64,000 nucleotides of DNA, from NCBI RefSeq assembly GCF_014898815.1, contig NW_026515539.1:1984001-2048000 (forward strand). Direction: 5' to 3'. The notes under the pieces are model-generated. The model worked only from the letters and a program-made list of their open reading frames with translations, was not told the origin of the DNA and made no database searches. Below are positions 12,455 through 23,027 of the stretch, piece after piece. The DNA comes from Panonychus citri. Lineage: Eukaryota; Arthropoda; Arachnida; Trombidiformes; Tetranychidae. How positions within the stretch are numbered: the first letter of the stretch is position 1; each line of letters opens with the position of its first letter. The position numbers and the translations under genes were made by a program.

Positions 12455-14143
12455 AATTGATCCTTTGGGTAACTGGTTCCAAATTGATTTTGTGAATTAA
12501 TTTCTTTAACCATAGGGCACAAAGATAACAGTACCAATTTTTACATTGAACACAGGCCATTGGCTTGACACAAATGCTTTCACAAAATAGACAAATAAAT
12601 TGTTCAATATCATCAGCATTTTCGATGATGATGTTAGATGAAGGTAGGCCACGAGGTAAATCAGAATAATCAATTTCATTGATGATGTTATCGGAATCGA
12701 TAACATTTAACTTTAGTTTCTCCTTTATAAATCGGATGAAAACATTTAAGTTTTCCTTGTTGACTTTCTCTTCTTCGAGATAAGTTTGTCGGGCGCTTTC
12801 AAAAGCTTGTAAGGAGACATGTTCTGGTATTGGACCAGGAGGTGGACATGGGAAAACTCCATATGGAAAAAGTTCGGGTGAATTGTAAATTGTCTTTGGA
12901 CGAACACCACTTGATTGGGGCATTTCTATTTCTTTCTCACTTCCAGGTGAGTAATGATTGTTGTCGTCACTTCTTTTACTTTGAATTGAAGAATCACTTT
13001 GATTCGAAGGCGACTTGGATCGGGCGAAGGTAACTTTTGAATTGTTAACTTTGGATCGGGAACTCGACTCAATCGACGAAGCTCGATCTTGGTCATTAGA
13101 TCCAATTGGCGATGAGGTGTGGCGATTAAGGCCAATTTCTTCCCAATTTGAAGACGAAGAATGATGTGAGAAGGAATGAATTGAACTGTTGCTTTCATTA
13201 TCACTGATTGATGAGGATGATGAATTATCGTCCATTACTGTTGAGTTAAATTCAACACTTAAACAAGAAACACTTTTGTAAATTTTTAGCTTAGAATAAC
13301 TAATCAATTTAGTTGGTTGAACACAATTTGTAAGGTTAATTAGAAGACAAGTGAACGAGGTGAAGGCCAAACGTGAACTGGTACTAACAATGGTAGTTGT
13401 GACGTTTTTTATTCTCGGGGTTTCCAAGGTAACGAAAGAGTTTGAATTAATCTCGTGATTGCAATGCCAATTAAAGCTTAACGGCTTTAGGTTTAACTTT
13501 TGACCAATTACTTGGCTATAAATAGCGTTAATTAAACCAATGAGTTGTTGGTTGAAGTAATTAATTTGATCAGCGTCAGTTGATTTTTCAAATTTGTTTT
13601 GATAAAAATAATCATTAGCAAAATGAAATTTGTTTGGCTCGTTAATTATCAATATTTGATTAATTGATTGTACGGGTTTCACTTTGGATCGAGTAACAAT
13701 TTGTTCATTGTCAATATCATTATCAGGATTAATAGGGATTATGTTCTGATTAGATTGGGAGATAATTGTATCTGCATGTTTCTTTTTCTTTTCTCTAACT
13801 TGTTTGTTAGGAAAATTCAAATTTTCAAAGTTTGTGATTCTATTTGAATTAGAATCTTTCTCAATATCAATTGAGTTTGGAATGGAAAAAGGTTCGTTTT
13901 TCTCATTAAGAGGTATTTCTAGTTCGTCTTCGTTTTCTACTTTATCTGGTTGACTTAACCAATCTGGTGATTCAACATCGAAAAATTGTTGAATAATTCC
14001 CTTAACCTTTTCACTAGGTTGTCCAGGGTATACTTTTGTTCTGTTTAGATTAACACTGAATAATTCAATTGTATCAGGATTTAGTAATAGAAGAGAACCT
14101 TTTTTGATTCCATAAACAATGTAAGGACCATTATAAATTTGGT
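12414..14143 (-). CDS. retrotransposon third region, N-terminal part: GPY/F module, Ser-rich linker and RING/PHD-like finger
   Basis: The frame is open without a stop from the end of pol (about 14143) to TGA at 12414. It begins with an N-G-P-Y-I-V segment typical of the GPY/F module that ends gypsy integrases, so its first 60 or so residues belong to pol. An acidic and polar linker follows, then a Ser/Asp-rich segment starting MDDNSSSSS near 13235. Near 12517-12600 there is a C-x2-C-x9-C-x2-C-x4-C-x2-C pattern, like the first half of a RING or PHD finger with cysteine where histidine is usual. A separate protein could start at the MDDN methionine from a spliced RNA. No signal peptide or membrane anchor was seen, so it is not a typical envelope protein. 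Confidence 0.5.
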
Positions 14144-17100
14144 TTAGCTTTTAGTAACATCGGAAGTAGTTCCTTCGTTTTTTACTAATGCTAAGTCTCC
14201 TACTTTGAAAGGTGACGGGTTTTCATGTTTTCGGGTTATCATGAGGTAATGGTCTTGTTGAGCTACGAGTCTTGCATGAGCTAGTCTTCGTGCTTCAATT
14301 ACTGAGTAATTTGCAACGGGCAAATTTAATTTGTTATCAAGGGGTTTTCTTGGATGTTGACCAAAGGTCAAGAAGAAAGGAGTGAAACGAGTAATTTTGT
14401 GAACTGAAGAGTTAATGGAATAGACTGCTGACTGTAAAAGTTCTTCAAAGTTTTGTAGTCCATTTTGCAAAATTAGAATTCTAAGTCGTTCTCCTAATGT
14501 ACGATTCATTCGTTCAACAATCCCTTGAGATTGTGGATGATAAGCATTTGAGATTTCATGCTTTATCCCTTGATCTTTTAAAAAGATTTCAGTTTCATCA
14601 CTGAGAAAATTTGTACCTCTATCCGTTTGGATAATTTTTGGATACGTGAAAGTTTTGAAAAACTCTTTCAGGAACAGTATTACTGTGGCTGATTTTTGAT
14701 TGGGGTAAGATCTTGCAAAAACAAATCTTGTTAAGCTATCAACTAGTACTAAGATGATTCTTCTCCTTGAGAGAGAGATTGTTAGTGGACCTTTTGCATC
14801 CATTTCTAACCTTTCAAATGGGTTTTCAGGAATAGGTTTTGCATGAGCTTCAGAAAGTGTTTTGTTAGAGGGTTTTGATAATTGACAGGGTAAACAATTG
14901 TTACATAACCTTTGTATTTCCTCGTAGAGATATGGCATCCAGAATTTGCGAGATATCTCAAGAAATGTTTTTTCTATGCCAAAATGTCCTCCCAAAGGGG
15001 ATGAATGGACTTCATTGAAAATCTTTTCAATAACAGGTAACCCAATAACTAAGCGTGAAGCTTGGTGAGGTTGTTGAGACTTTTTATATAAAAGTTCATC
15101 TCGAATGAGATATTGGCGATGTACACCACTATCTGGTTGATCACATAAAATGTTGATGATTTTCTTGCACTTTTCATCATTTTGTTGATAGTTTTTAATT
15201 TCTTCCATCCATGGAATTGGTTGTTTGATGTAAAGAATCATTGACGGCTGATTCATTCTTATCACTGATTTATTCAGAGCTAAGTTGATGAGATTAACAC
15301 TAAGATCTTGATTTTCTTCCACGTTCCAAGGTGGTTCAAGTCTTACGGTTAATAGATTATCAATATAATCTTTTTCGGGGTCGATAATGTTTCGATGATC
15401 CCATTCACTTTGAAATCGTGAAAAACAATCTGGGGCATGAGTTATACCTTTTTTGTATAAAACTTTGTATCGATAAGACGATAAGATGATGCTCCATCTT
15501 TGGAGTCTTGAGTTTTTGAAATTAATTCGAGGCAACTGACACAACGCGTGGTGATCAGTCTCGATTAAGAATTCCTCTCCTTCGAGGTAATGGCGAAATT
15601 TTCGAACTCCAACTAAAATTGCTAACAATTCCTTTTCTGACACAGAATAAGGTTGTTGATGTTTCAATAGTTTTTGGCTGAAGAAGCTGATAGGCTTCCA
15701 ATGTTTCACCTTATCAATGGGTAAATCACTATTATCACTTTGATCTTTATCCTCTTGAAGTAGGATTCCACCTACGGCGATATCTGAGGCATCAACTGAA
15801 AGTTTATGTCGAAGATCGGATTGATAGTGAACGAGTAAAGTTGTTTCAATTAAACTTTTCCTTAGGGTGTCCAGAGCTTCTTTCTCATATTGGGTGATGA
15901 GAAATCTTTTGTCTTTTGAAGTTAGACGATATAAAGGTGCAGCGATTGTTGAGAAGTTGGGGATGTATCTACTGAAGTAGTTAAAGCATCCTAGTTGAGA
16001 TTGAAGTTCTTTCACATTTGTTGGGTATGGTAATCGCTTTAATGCGATAACTTTATCGGGATCTGGCTTGATTCCAGTACCACTTACGATATGTCCAAGG
16101 AATAAAAGTTCGTTAAAACCGAATTTGCACTTGTCGGTTTTTACCTTTAAATTGTATTTTTGAAACCGTTCGAGTACGATTTTCGTATTGTTGATTAATT
16201 CATCCCATGTTGTTCCTTTGATAGGAACATCGTCGAAATATCCAAGGCACTCATTATATTGTAGTCCTTGTAAAACTTTATTAACTAAGCGTTGAAAAGC
16301 GAAAGGGGCTCCTGAGAGTCCCATGGGTAATCTTTTAAATTGATACTTTCCATCGGGAGTAACGAAGGCAGTTTTTGGTCGTTCATCTGGATGTAATTCA
16401 ATTTGAAAATAGCCTTGAGCTAAATCAAACATGTTGAAATATCTTGAGTCTTTGACTGCTTCCAGGCAGTCATCTATGCGAGGCATAGGAAATGGGGGTA
16501 TCTTAGTGATGTTATTCACTTTTCGATAATCCACTACTAATCGGTGAGATCCATCGGATTTATCCACCAGTAGGGCTGGACTTGCTCCATCAGAAGTTGA
16601 GTATTCAATAATGTCTGCATCAAACAGATCATTAATTACTTTTTCAAAAGCTTGACGCTTAAAAGCTGAGCAGGGGTATGGCTTCTGATATGGAATCATT
16701 TGATTTCCAATATTAATTGAGAAGGGGCAAATCTCATGAGAAACTAGACCAAGATCATTGGCATCCTTTGAAAATACATTTTCGTATTGGAGTAGAACGG
16801 AAGTCATTTCTTCGACTTGATGTGAAGGTAACTTGGGGTTAAACCTTCTTAATAGGCGCTCCTTAAGAGTCAAATTTGGCATCACTTTACCAAGTAGAAA
16901 GATGGGGATGATTTTCTCAATTTCTTCTTCTTGAAGAATCTCTTCCACTTTAGGAAGTTCAGGTTTTAATTCACTGATGAGACTACATTCAGTCACAATA
17001 GTCTCAGGTATTTTGAGTTCTTTTGGACACAAAAGTTTAGCACATTCATTCTCATTATGAGTAATGATTTTAGTTTTAATTGTCTTTTCACTTGGAGCAC

Positions 17101-17467
17101 TTGGCTTTTGATGAACAATTGATTTGTTTATCAATTTCGGTGGTTCATCTTTTTCTTCAACGTATTCGGCAATGGCACGATTCCTTGGGTTTAAAGGAGG
17201 TGCTTTGTTGAGAATTAATTGTGTTTCTGTTGGTTTACAGAATCTCACATTGAAAGTTGGGGTAAATGGAGGTCCATCTTCACGATCTTTTACAATTAAA
17301 TTGTAACCCTCACCATTCGAATCTATTTTCATGTAGAATAGGTGAGCAAAGACATTTCCAAACAAGAGTTTTGGAGTAAAGTTCTTAGCAACTTGAACTT
17401 TAATTAAACGCGCGTCATCCATTGACGGGTGTTTTACGATCGCATAGGCACAACCGATTACTTCCAA
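14144..17467 (-). CDS. pol: pol polyprotein: protease C-terminus, reverse transcriptase, RNase H, integrase
   Basis: A 1107-codon frame; the first codon is TTG and the frame is open a little further upstream, so it is entered from gag by a -1 shift and not by its own start. The reverse transcriptase has the catalytic motif Y-F-D-D-V near residue 409. RNase H has S-V-D-A-S-D near 557 and the S-E-K-E-L-L-A motif. Integrase has the zinc-binding H-x(n)-H...C-x2-C (around 820-862) and the D, D, E residues in MDAKGP, QTDRGTNF and GIVERMNRTL (about 886, 950 and 984). No internal stop breaks these domains. The frame ends at TAA 14144-14146 just before the GPY/F module, which continues in the -1 frame after an AAAA run (14149-14152). 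Confidence 0.95.
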   Translation of the reverse strand: MEVIGCAYAIVKHPSMDDARLIKVQVAKNFTPKLLFGNVFAHLFYMKIDSNGEGYNLIVKDREDGPPFTPTFNVRFCKPTETQLILNKAPPLNPRNRAIAEYVEEKDEPPKLINKSIVHQKPSAPSEKTIKTKIITHNENECAKLLCPKELKIPETIVTECSLISELKPELPKVEEILQEEEIEKIIPIFLLGKVMPNLTLKERLLRRFNPKLPSHQVEEMTSVLLQYENVFSKDANDLGLVSHEICPFSINIGNQMIPYQKPYPCSAFKRQAFEKVINDLFDADIIEYSTSDGASPALLVDKSDGSHRLVVDYRKVNNITKIPPFPMPRIDDCLEAVKDSRYFNMFDLAQGYFQIELHPDERPKTAFVTPDGKYQFKRLPMGLSGAPFAFQRLVNKVLQGLQYNECLGYFDDVPIKGTTWDELINNTKIVLERFQKYNLKVKTDKCKFGFNELLFLGHIVSGTGIKPDPDKVIALKRLPYPTNVKELQSQLGCFNYFSRYIPNFSTIAAPLYRLTSKDKRFLITQYEKEALDTLRKSLIETTLLVHYQSDLRHKLSVDASDIAVGGILLQEDKDQSDNSDLPIDKVKHWKPISFFSQKLLKHQQPYSVSEKELLAILVGVRKFRHYLEGEEFLIETDHHALCQLPRINFKNSRLQRWSIILSSYRYKVLYKKGITHAPDCFSRFQSEWDHRNIIDPEKDYIDNLLTVRLEPPWNVEENQDLSVNLINLALNKSVIRMNQPSMILYIKQPIPWMEEIKNYQQNDEKCKKIINILCDQPDSGVHRQYLIRDELLYKKSQQPHQASRLVIGLPVIEKIFNEVHSSPLGGHFGIEKTFLEISRKFWMPYLYEEIQRLCNNCLPCQLSKPSNKTLSEAHAKPIPENPFERLEMDAKGPLTISLSRRRIILVLVDSLTRFVFARSYPNQKSATVILFLKEFFKTFTYPKIIQTDRGTNFLSDETEIFLKDQGIKHEISNAYHPQSQGIVERMNRTLGERLRILILQNGLQNFEELLQSAVYSINSSVHKITRFTPFFLTFGQHPRKPLDNKLNLPVANYSVIEARRLAHARLVAQQDHYLMITRKHENPSPFKVGDLALVKNEGTTSDVTKS

Positions 17468-17481
17468 TAGGCAATCTTCAA

Positions 17482-19194
17482 CTACCTGTAGTTTTTATTA
17501 GATTCCATTAAATCAGCTCCAAGCTGTTGAGCTAGTTCACTGTCGATGACAGTAGTTTGAGCTCCTGTATCTACAAGCACTTTTCCAGAGGTGATGTATT
17601 TTTTATCAGGAGAAAACAATTTTACCAATACATTTGGTGTATCACTTAAATCAGAACCGCTGACATTTGTCAGGTTTGGTGGATCGGGAATTGTAAAACA
17701 AACGGCGACATCAGCACCTTTTCTTACTGATTCAACATCATTTCTCGATGCTGGTTTAGGTTGATCCTTTTTATCTTCATCTTTCTGATGAGATTTATGT
17801 TGATTACTCTTTTTTCGAGGACATTGATTTGCATAATGATCATTTGATTCACAAATGAAACATTTTGGTTTCTTACCTTCTTCAGAAGGTTTTTGTTGTC
17901 CAGTTGAATTTGGATTTGATTGATCAGAACGATTGCGATGATGATGAGAATGATGATTTGGCCGTTGATCTCGTTGATCTTTCTTGAATTGAGCTTTTTT
18001 CCTTTCTTGGTACTCTTTATTCTTTGCTTGTTGCTCATGGTATTGGACTATTAAAGCTTCGGTGATGTCTTCGATGCTTTTATTAGCTCGTTGACGAAGA
18101 ATTTCTCTTTTAATGTCATCTTGAAGATGATTGAGAATGAATACCAACATGGTATCATCGTTGACTTTTCCTTGACTTTTGGTCACAAGTCTTTTCACTT
18201 TAGCAATATAATCACTTGGCGGTTCATCTAGTTTATAGTTGAGTCGCATGAGTTCTTGTAAAGCATTAGCTTTACTGGTTGAACTTAAAGTTTTACCATA
18301 GAGTTCCTTCACATATTCACGATATGAAGTAATGTCTGGATCAATCAGATCGGCAAGGTGAGCAATTTCATAAGCAAGACCTTTTCTCAGGCTTCTGAGT
18401 TTTGTAGTATCATCTGCATCTTCTAATGCTAAACGTCTTTCGGTTTTGTATAACCATTCATAAGGATCTTCTCCTCTCCTAAATTCTGTTACTACTGGAT
18501 CTTGGTAGAGTCTAATCTGTTGAAACGGATTAGCTGAAAAGTTTAGAAATTCCGGTTGATTCGGATTCTGATTAGGTACATTCATTGTACTTTGATGTCT
18601 ATCTCTAATAGGTTCATCAATCATTAGTTCATCAAGCTCTTCTTGGCTTGTTTCTAATCTCACTCGCTTGGGACGAGCTACTTCATCTATCAATGTAGAA
18701 TTTTGAGGTTCTGAGGGGCTCAGCAATTGGATGAACTTCTCAATAGTTCTTCTTATACCAATGCTTACATTTAGTTGTTCTAAATCTTCAGGTTTGCAAT
18801 TTCGAAATGAATCTAGAGTCCGTCCTAGCTTTCTTACAATTTCCTGAATGTCTCTTTCAGTTAGACCTGATCGTCTTAACTGACTTACCCAGTCTGGAAT
18901 CTCATAATTAGAGATTTCAGCTACGTTTATCTCATTTATCTCTTCAAGAGATAAATTTATTCCCTCAATATTAAGATGAGTTACTACACAGTCTTTAAAC
19001 CGTTGAGAGGTTAAGCTTCTGAAAGGTACTCTTACCGTCCAATTGTCCAATATCGCGGACATTTCTTCAATGGATAATTCTTCAATTGTTCTGGTTTCTT
19101 CCTCATTATCTCCGGGATTTGCTCTTCTTCCTGAAGAGGCAACAGCACCGACCTTTCTAGGTCGTCCTACTCGTCTACCTGAGCGTAACGCCAT
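17482..19194 (-). CDS. gag: gag polyprotein with start of protease
   Basis: A 570-codon frame from ATG 19194 to TAG 17482. The central region around residues 200-390 resembles retrotransposon Gag capsid proteins. A single CCHC zinc knuckle (CFICESNDHYANQC, C-x2-C-x4-H-x4-C) lies near residues 442-455 after a Lys/Arg/His-rich stretch. The aspartic protease active site D-T-G-A-Q is at about 542-546, near the end, so the protease is split between this frame and pol. The N-terminus is basic (RSGRRVGRPRK) and could be an RNA-binding or nuclear-entry signal. The ATG is preceded by about 330 bases of leader from the primer binding site. Confidence 0.92.
   Translation of the reverse strand: MALRSGRRVGRPRKVGAVASSGRRANPGDNEEETRTIEELSIEEMSAILDNWTVRVPFRSLTSQRFKDCVVTHLNIEGINLSLEEINEINVAEISNYEIPDWVSQLRRSGLTERDIQEIVRKLGRTLDSFRNCKPEDLEQLNVSIGIRRTIEKFIQLLSPSEPQNSTLIDEVARPKRVRLETSQEELDELMIDEPIRDRHQSTMNVPNQNPNQPEFLNFSANPFQQIRLYQDPVVTEFRRGEDPYEWLYKTERRLALEDADDTTKLRSLRKGLAYEIAHLADLIDPDITSYREYVKELYGKTLSSTSKANALQELMRLNYKLDEPPSDYIAKVKRLVTKSQGKVNDDTMLVFILNHLQDDIKREILRQRANKSIEDITEALIVQYHEQQAKNKEYQERKKAQFKKDQRDQRPNHHSHHHRNRSDQSNPNSTGQQKPSEEGKKPKCFICESNDHYANQCPRKKSNQHKSHQKDEDKKDQPKPASRNDVESVRKGADVAVCFTIPDPPNLTNVSGSDLSDTPNVLVKLFSPDKKYITSGKVLVDTGAQTTVIDSELAQQLGADLMESNKNYR
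17491..17497 (-). promoter_or_regulatory. candidate gag-pol -1 ribosomal frameshift site (T AAA AAC)
   Basis: On the minus strand the gag frame reads AAT AAA AAC TAC AGG TAG. Slipping back one base on T-AAA-AAC gives the frame that runs without a stop into pol and joins the two protease halves. The heptamer has T where the strongest sites have A, so P-site re-pairing would be imperfect. A missing base in the A run would give the same picture. Confidence 0.5.
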
Positions 19195-19523
19195 GTCCGT
19201 CTGACAGTTACTATGATGAATTGGTTACCAAGCAATTCCAAATAAATTGGTTAGACAGTAGATTTCACAGAGAACGTATTCTCAAATTAATTGGAGATGA
19301 GAACAGACACAATTAACTCTAATGATCACACACAAAAGAGGTTAAAGTTGAAATAGAATTTCACAAATTTCCAAAGAGAATTTTCTTCAATAGAAGAACA
19401 CAAACACACACAAAATGAATTTGTAAGAAGCAAAGCAAAAGATTTTATATCTTTTCTCTCAAGCTGATTAAAGCTAAAACTGTTAGAGGTGATTAAGAGG
19501 TAAAATTAAAATGACAAAATAGG

Positions 19524-19540
19524 TCCTAGCAGGCTCGCCA
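19524..19540 (-). other. tRNA primer binding site
   Basis: Three bases inside the 5' LTR the minus strand reads TGGCGAGCCTGCTAGGA, which would pair with a tRNA 3' end ending in CCA. The TGGCG...TAGGA pattern resembles the serine-tRNA sites of several insect gypsy-group elements, but the tRNA was not identified. Confidence 0.7.
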
Positions 19541-19543
19541 TTT

Positions 19544-20188
19544 TGAAGGGTTGGATACGGCAATAAATACTAAGAGAAGGTGAGTTCGGTTAGATTTAGG
19601 CTTTCCCCTCTACATTTGTTTTGTGTTTGGGCACGACCTACTTTGCTTCAATTAATTTGAAACACACTTAATCAATTAACTCACTTTGAAGGTGATAAAG
19701 ACACTTATTCAATTTAAACATCAAGTTTATATTTTATTGAACAAAATAAGAAAGATGATAAAACGGAGAAGTCAAGACTAAACTGGTCAAGACAAGGGTT
19801 GGGGTGAGACTCCTTACTAAGAGGAGGATTGATTGGCTTTTTATAGCAAAGACCAATGTAGAGACAAAAGAGGAAATGGAAATGATAAAGGCAAAGGCTT
19901 AAAGTTGCAATGGGAAAAGTAAAAGAAGATGATAAATAGTTGAGCTATGGCTTGAAGGTGATTCTCACGGTCAAGATCACTTAGAAAGAGTGACTTTCAG
20001 TTAATCTGAATAATGAGCTCGAAAGCTTAGCAAAGAAAAGAATTAGTAAAATTTTAGAAATAAAGAAAATTCAAAATTGGGGATTAACATAGAGATTAAA
20101 TGAGTCTAATTAGAGTAGAATTGATTTCAAGGTTTTAATCTTGAGAATCACAATAAAGGGGCTGAGGAGGCTAATTTACTACCCAACA
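19544..20188 (-). repeat. 5' long terminal repeat
   Basis: The 645-bp LTR at the promoter end of the element. On the minus strand it starts TGTTGGG and ends CCCTTCA. It carries a TATA box (TATAAAAAG, 19837-19845) and an AATAAA signal (19733-19738) about 100 bases downstream. This implies a short R region between roughly 19815 and 19715. It is followed by the target duplication TAAT at 20189-20192. Confidence 0.95.
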
Positions 20189-20192
20189 TAAT

Positions 20193-23027
20193 CTAAACCA
20201 GAATAGAACAGATAAAAAAAATCGAACTTTTCTCTGTCGATTTTCTCATAAAAGTCTCCCTTTCTCCTTAAAGCTAATCACCAGCCACCTAATTGTAATT
20301 AATCAACAATCTTAGTAACGACTCTCACAATAATCACCCTGAAAACCGCTCATTGTTTCATATTACAATCAATCTCGGACCCTCGTTATAATTATCATTG
20401 TAATTATAATCAATAAGACAATAATTATAATGAATAACATTAAATTTATGTTGAATCACCAGAATCATGAGAAATCAGAGTAACATGAAAAAAAAAGACA
20501 GAATAAAATTATTCAACCAATAGTTAATATTACATAGACAATTGTTATGCTTCATTCAGTTGATCATATCATTTATTGATAACAATAATATGATGACAAA
20601 GAAGATGAGAGAGACAAAAATAAACCTAATATTATTTATCATCATCGTAACAGCAAAAAAATCAACAATTGAATGAGTATTTATATATAGTGAACATGAT
20701 GAAAAATCAACGATATGAGAAAGTTGAATTAACCGAAAACAAAAATGATCTTTTTAAATCATATAATCAATTGTTTTCCCTTTTCTTTTTTTTTCATCAT
20801 CATGATTAACCATGATTATTATATATTCTGGTTCCTGAATTGTTATCATCTTAATCATTTTAATCATTATCAATTGACGTTTCTCTCTAATTTACTGATT
20901 ACGTGTTTGTTTGTTTTCATTTTCTGATAATGATATTAGATTATTGTTCCTCTACTTAAATTGTGTGATTGTAAATGTCAATGTCAATCAGATAATTTAG
21001 ATTTTTTTAAATTCTTGGTAAACTGAATTAATGTTTGATTGGATAAATAATTAAGTTTTTCCCTTTTTTATCTATTGATTTCAAATAATCATTAGACCGG
21101 CTCTTGGTCTCTCGGTTAGGCCATTGAATTTACTTGATTGTCAGTTAATTGGCGTTTAAATTGTTTAAATTTGATTAGATTATCGTCTTACCTTATTTTG
21201 CTTGATTACTGTGATTTCCTGTTGTTTTTTTGTTGTAATTGATTACGTTGGTTAAATATGATGATTTATATTTGATTTTGGTAATTGTAGTGATCGGTTA
21301 TTGTTGATGTTTAATTGTTGATTAATTTACAGGGTGGAGACACAATTTAATCCTTGTTGATTATGAGTTAATGGTTTTCAATGATCAGCAACAGTAAGAC
21401 AATAGATTTAATCATTTGGATGAATTGAATTAAAATTAGCTTTGGACGATCAATTGGCGATGGGAATTTTTAATTGTTGTTGATTGGAAATTTAAAAATT
21501 TAACACTGAATCAATTAATTGTTTACAATCTAAATCTTAATATATCCAGTAGATAGAATCATTAATCCATTATAATTAACTTGATTAACAACATTAATAA
21601 ACATAATAATACACATTGAACATTTAATTAGCACATTTAATTGTAAACAATGATCGTTTAATTGATTGATTTATAACCACAACCCAATCAACATAACAAT
21701 TTAAACTGAATTGTATTTATAAACAAGACATTCACATACAATACAAATAAAAGACAATCAAAAAAAAGTAAGAAATAAAAATTAACTCAAATTAACACTT
21801 GAACAATTTATGATTAAAATTGATGAGGTTGTGATTTGATTTGATTGTTATGGTTAATAGTTGATGCAGATTATTTTGAAGATTTGATTGTGTGTGATGA
21901 TTATGATGATAAATTAAATAACACTGATTGTAAATTGTTTATTTCCTTTTAAGTGTTAATTAGAACAATTAATTTCGATTAGTAGAAAAAAAAAACTTTC
22001 GACTTGAATTATGTTCTATGTTGAGTTTTCCTTTACAACTAAACTTTGGTAAGAAAAGTTTAGTTCAACAACGAATCATCAATGTTACATGCGCATCGTT
22101 ATTATTATCATCAATTTATCATCATTTTCTATCATCATGATTATCATCTTAATCATTTTCCTTATTCAAATAGAGAAAGTTAATTGTTCTAGTTGGTTAA
22201 TTTTTCTTTACAACAATTAACGAATCACTTTATCTTATTAACCTTCCGGTTCGAGAAAATAATTTAACAATAGTAACTTTTTACTCATTGAGATTTTCTG
22301 TTTTGTTTTATTCTCAATGAAAATAATTAATTGATTCTCAGTAAATTGGTAAAACAATTAAGCTTCTAATTTAACTGAAATTAAAATCGATAGTAAATTT
22401 AATTATGTTGTAAAAATATCGTTGGACATTTGGGAGTAACAATTGACAGATATCAATGATTTCTTTTTATTTTCGGTTATCGATTAGGCCTATTAGGGAA
22501 AATAAATAAATTACAGTTAATTATAATAGTAATACAATTGAAAAGGAAATCAACAAAATGATTAAAAACATTAAAAGTTAATTAATTAAACATTAATAAC
22601 AACTTAACGAGCTCCTAATTGTTTTATTGTTTTTTTTTCAATACAATTTAAAAAATAATTGTTATCGAAACTTTTTATGGCCAGAATAACAATAATAAGC
22701 CTTTTCTTTTGATTGCCTTACAAATCATGAGTTTCTCTTGAGTTAAGATAAATTTTTAATTGTAATTAAAGAGAAAGTTAATTAAATTGTAATTCACAAT
22801 CGATTTGAATGAACCGGTTGATTCTTTCTCGCTGGTGACATCTGGTGGTTGAAAAGAAAAAGAAAAATCGATAGAAATCGATTAGATCGATTAGATCGAC
22901 CCTTTTTTCATGTGTTTATTAAAATGAATTTGGAAGATTTAATTTAATTTCTGTCTTTTTACTAGTTAATTTTTTTATTCTTTCGCATTAATTGATTAAT
23001 TTATCGTCATCATAATTTGGATTTCAA
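20193..23027. other. AT-rich spacer, no supported gene
   Basis: About 2.8 kb between the retrotransposon and the ABT1-like gene. It is AT-rich with many AATTGT/ACAATT words. The only open frames (for example 20745-20927) are short and hydrophobic from T-rich DNA. The last few hundred bases presumably contain the ABT1 promoter, but no clear TATA element is assignable. Confidence 0.55.

Larger units (their letters stand above)
9538..20188 (-). mobile_element. full-length Ty3/gypsy-type LTR retrotransposon with extra RING-like and exonuclease-like region
   Basis: A 10.65-kb element read on the minus strand. Its order is 5' LTR (19544-20188), primer binding site, gag, protease, reverse transcriptase, RNase H, integrase, a third coding region, polypurine tract and 3' LTR (9538-10186). 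LTRs begin TG and end CA on the plus strand. The 4-bp direct repeat TAAT (9534-9537 and 20189-20192) is a target-site duplication. The RT-RNaseH-integrase order is that of Ty3/gypsy elements. In place of an envelope gene is a long region with a cysteine finger and a REXO1-like exonuclease domain. The coding part is spread over shifted frames and contains one internal stop, so this copy may need frameshifting or may be slightly damaged. Confidence 0.95.

Noticed and set aside
12414..13820. Possible envelope gene of the retrotransposon
   Set aside because: The position fits an env gene, but there is no signal peptide, transmembrane anchor or furin-type site; the sequence has a cysteine finger instead.
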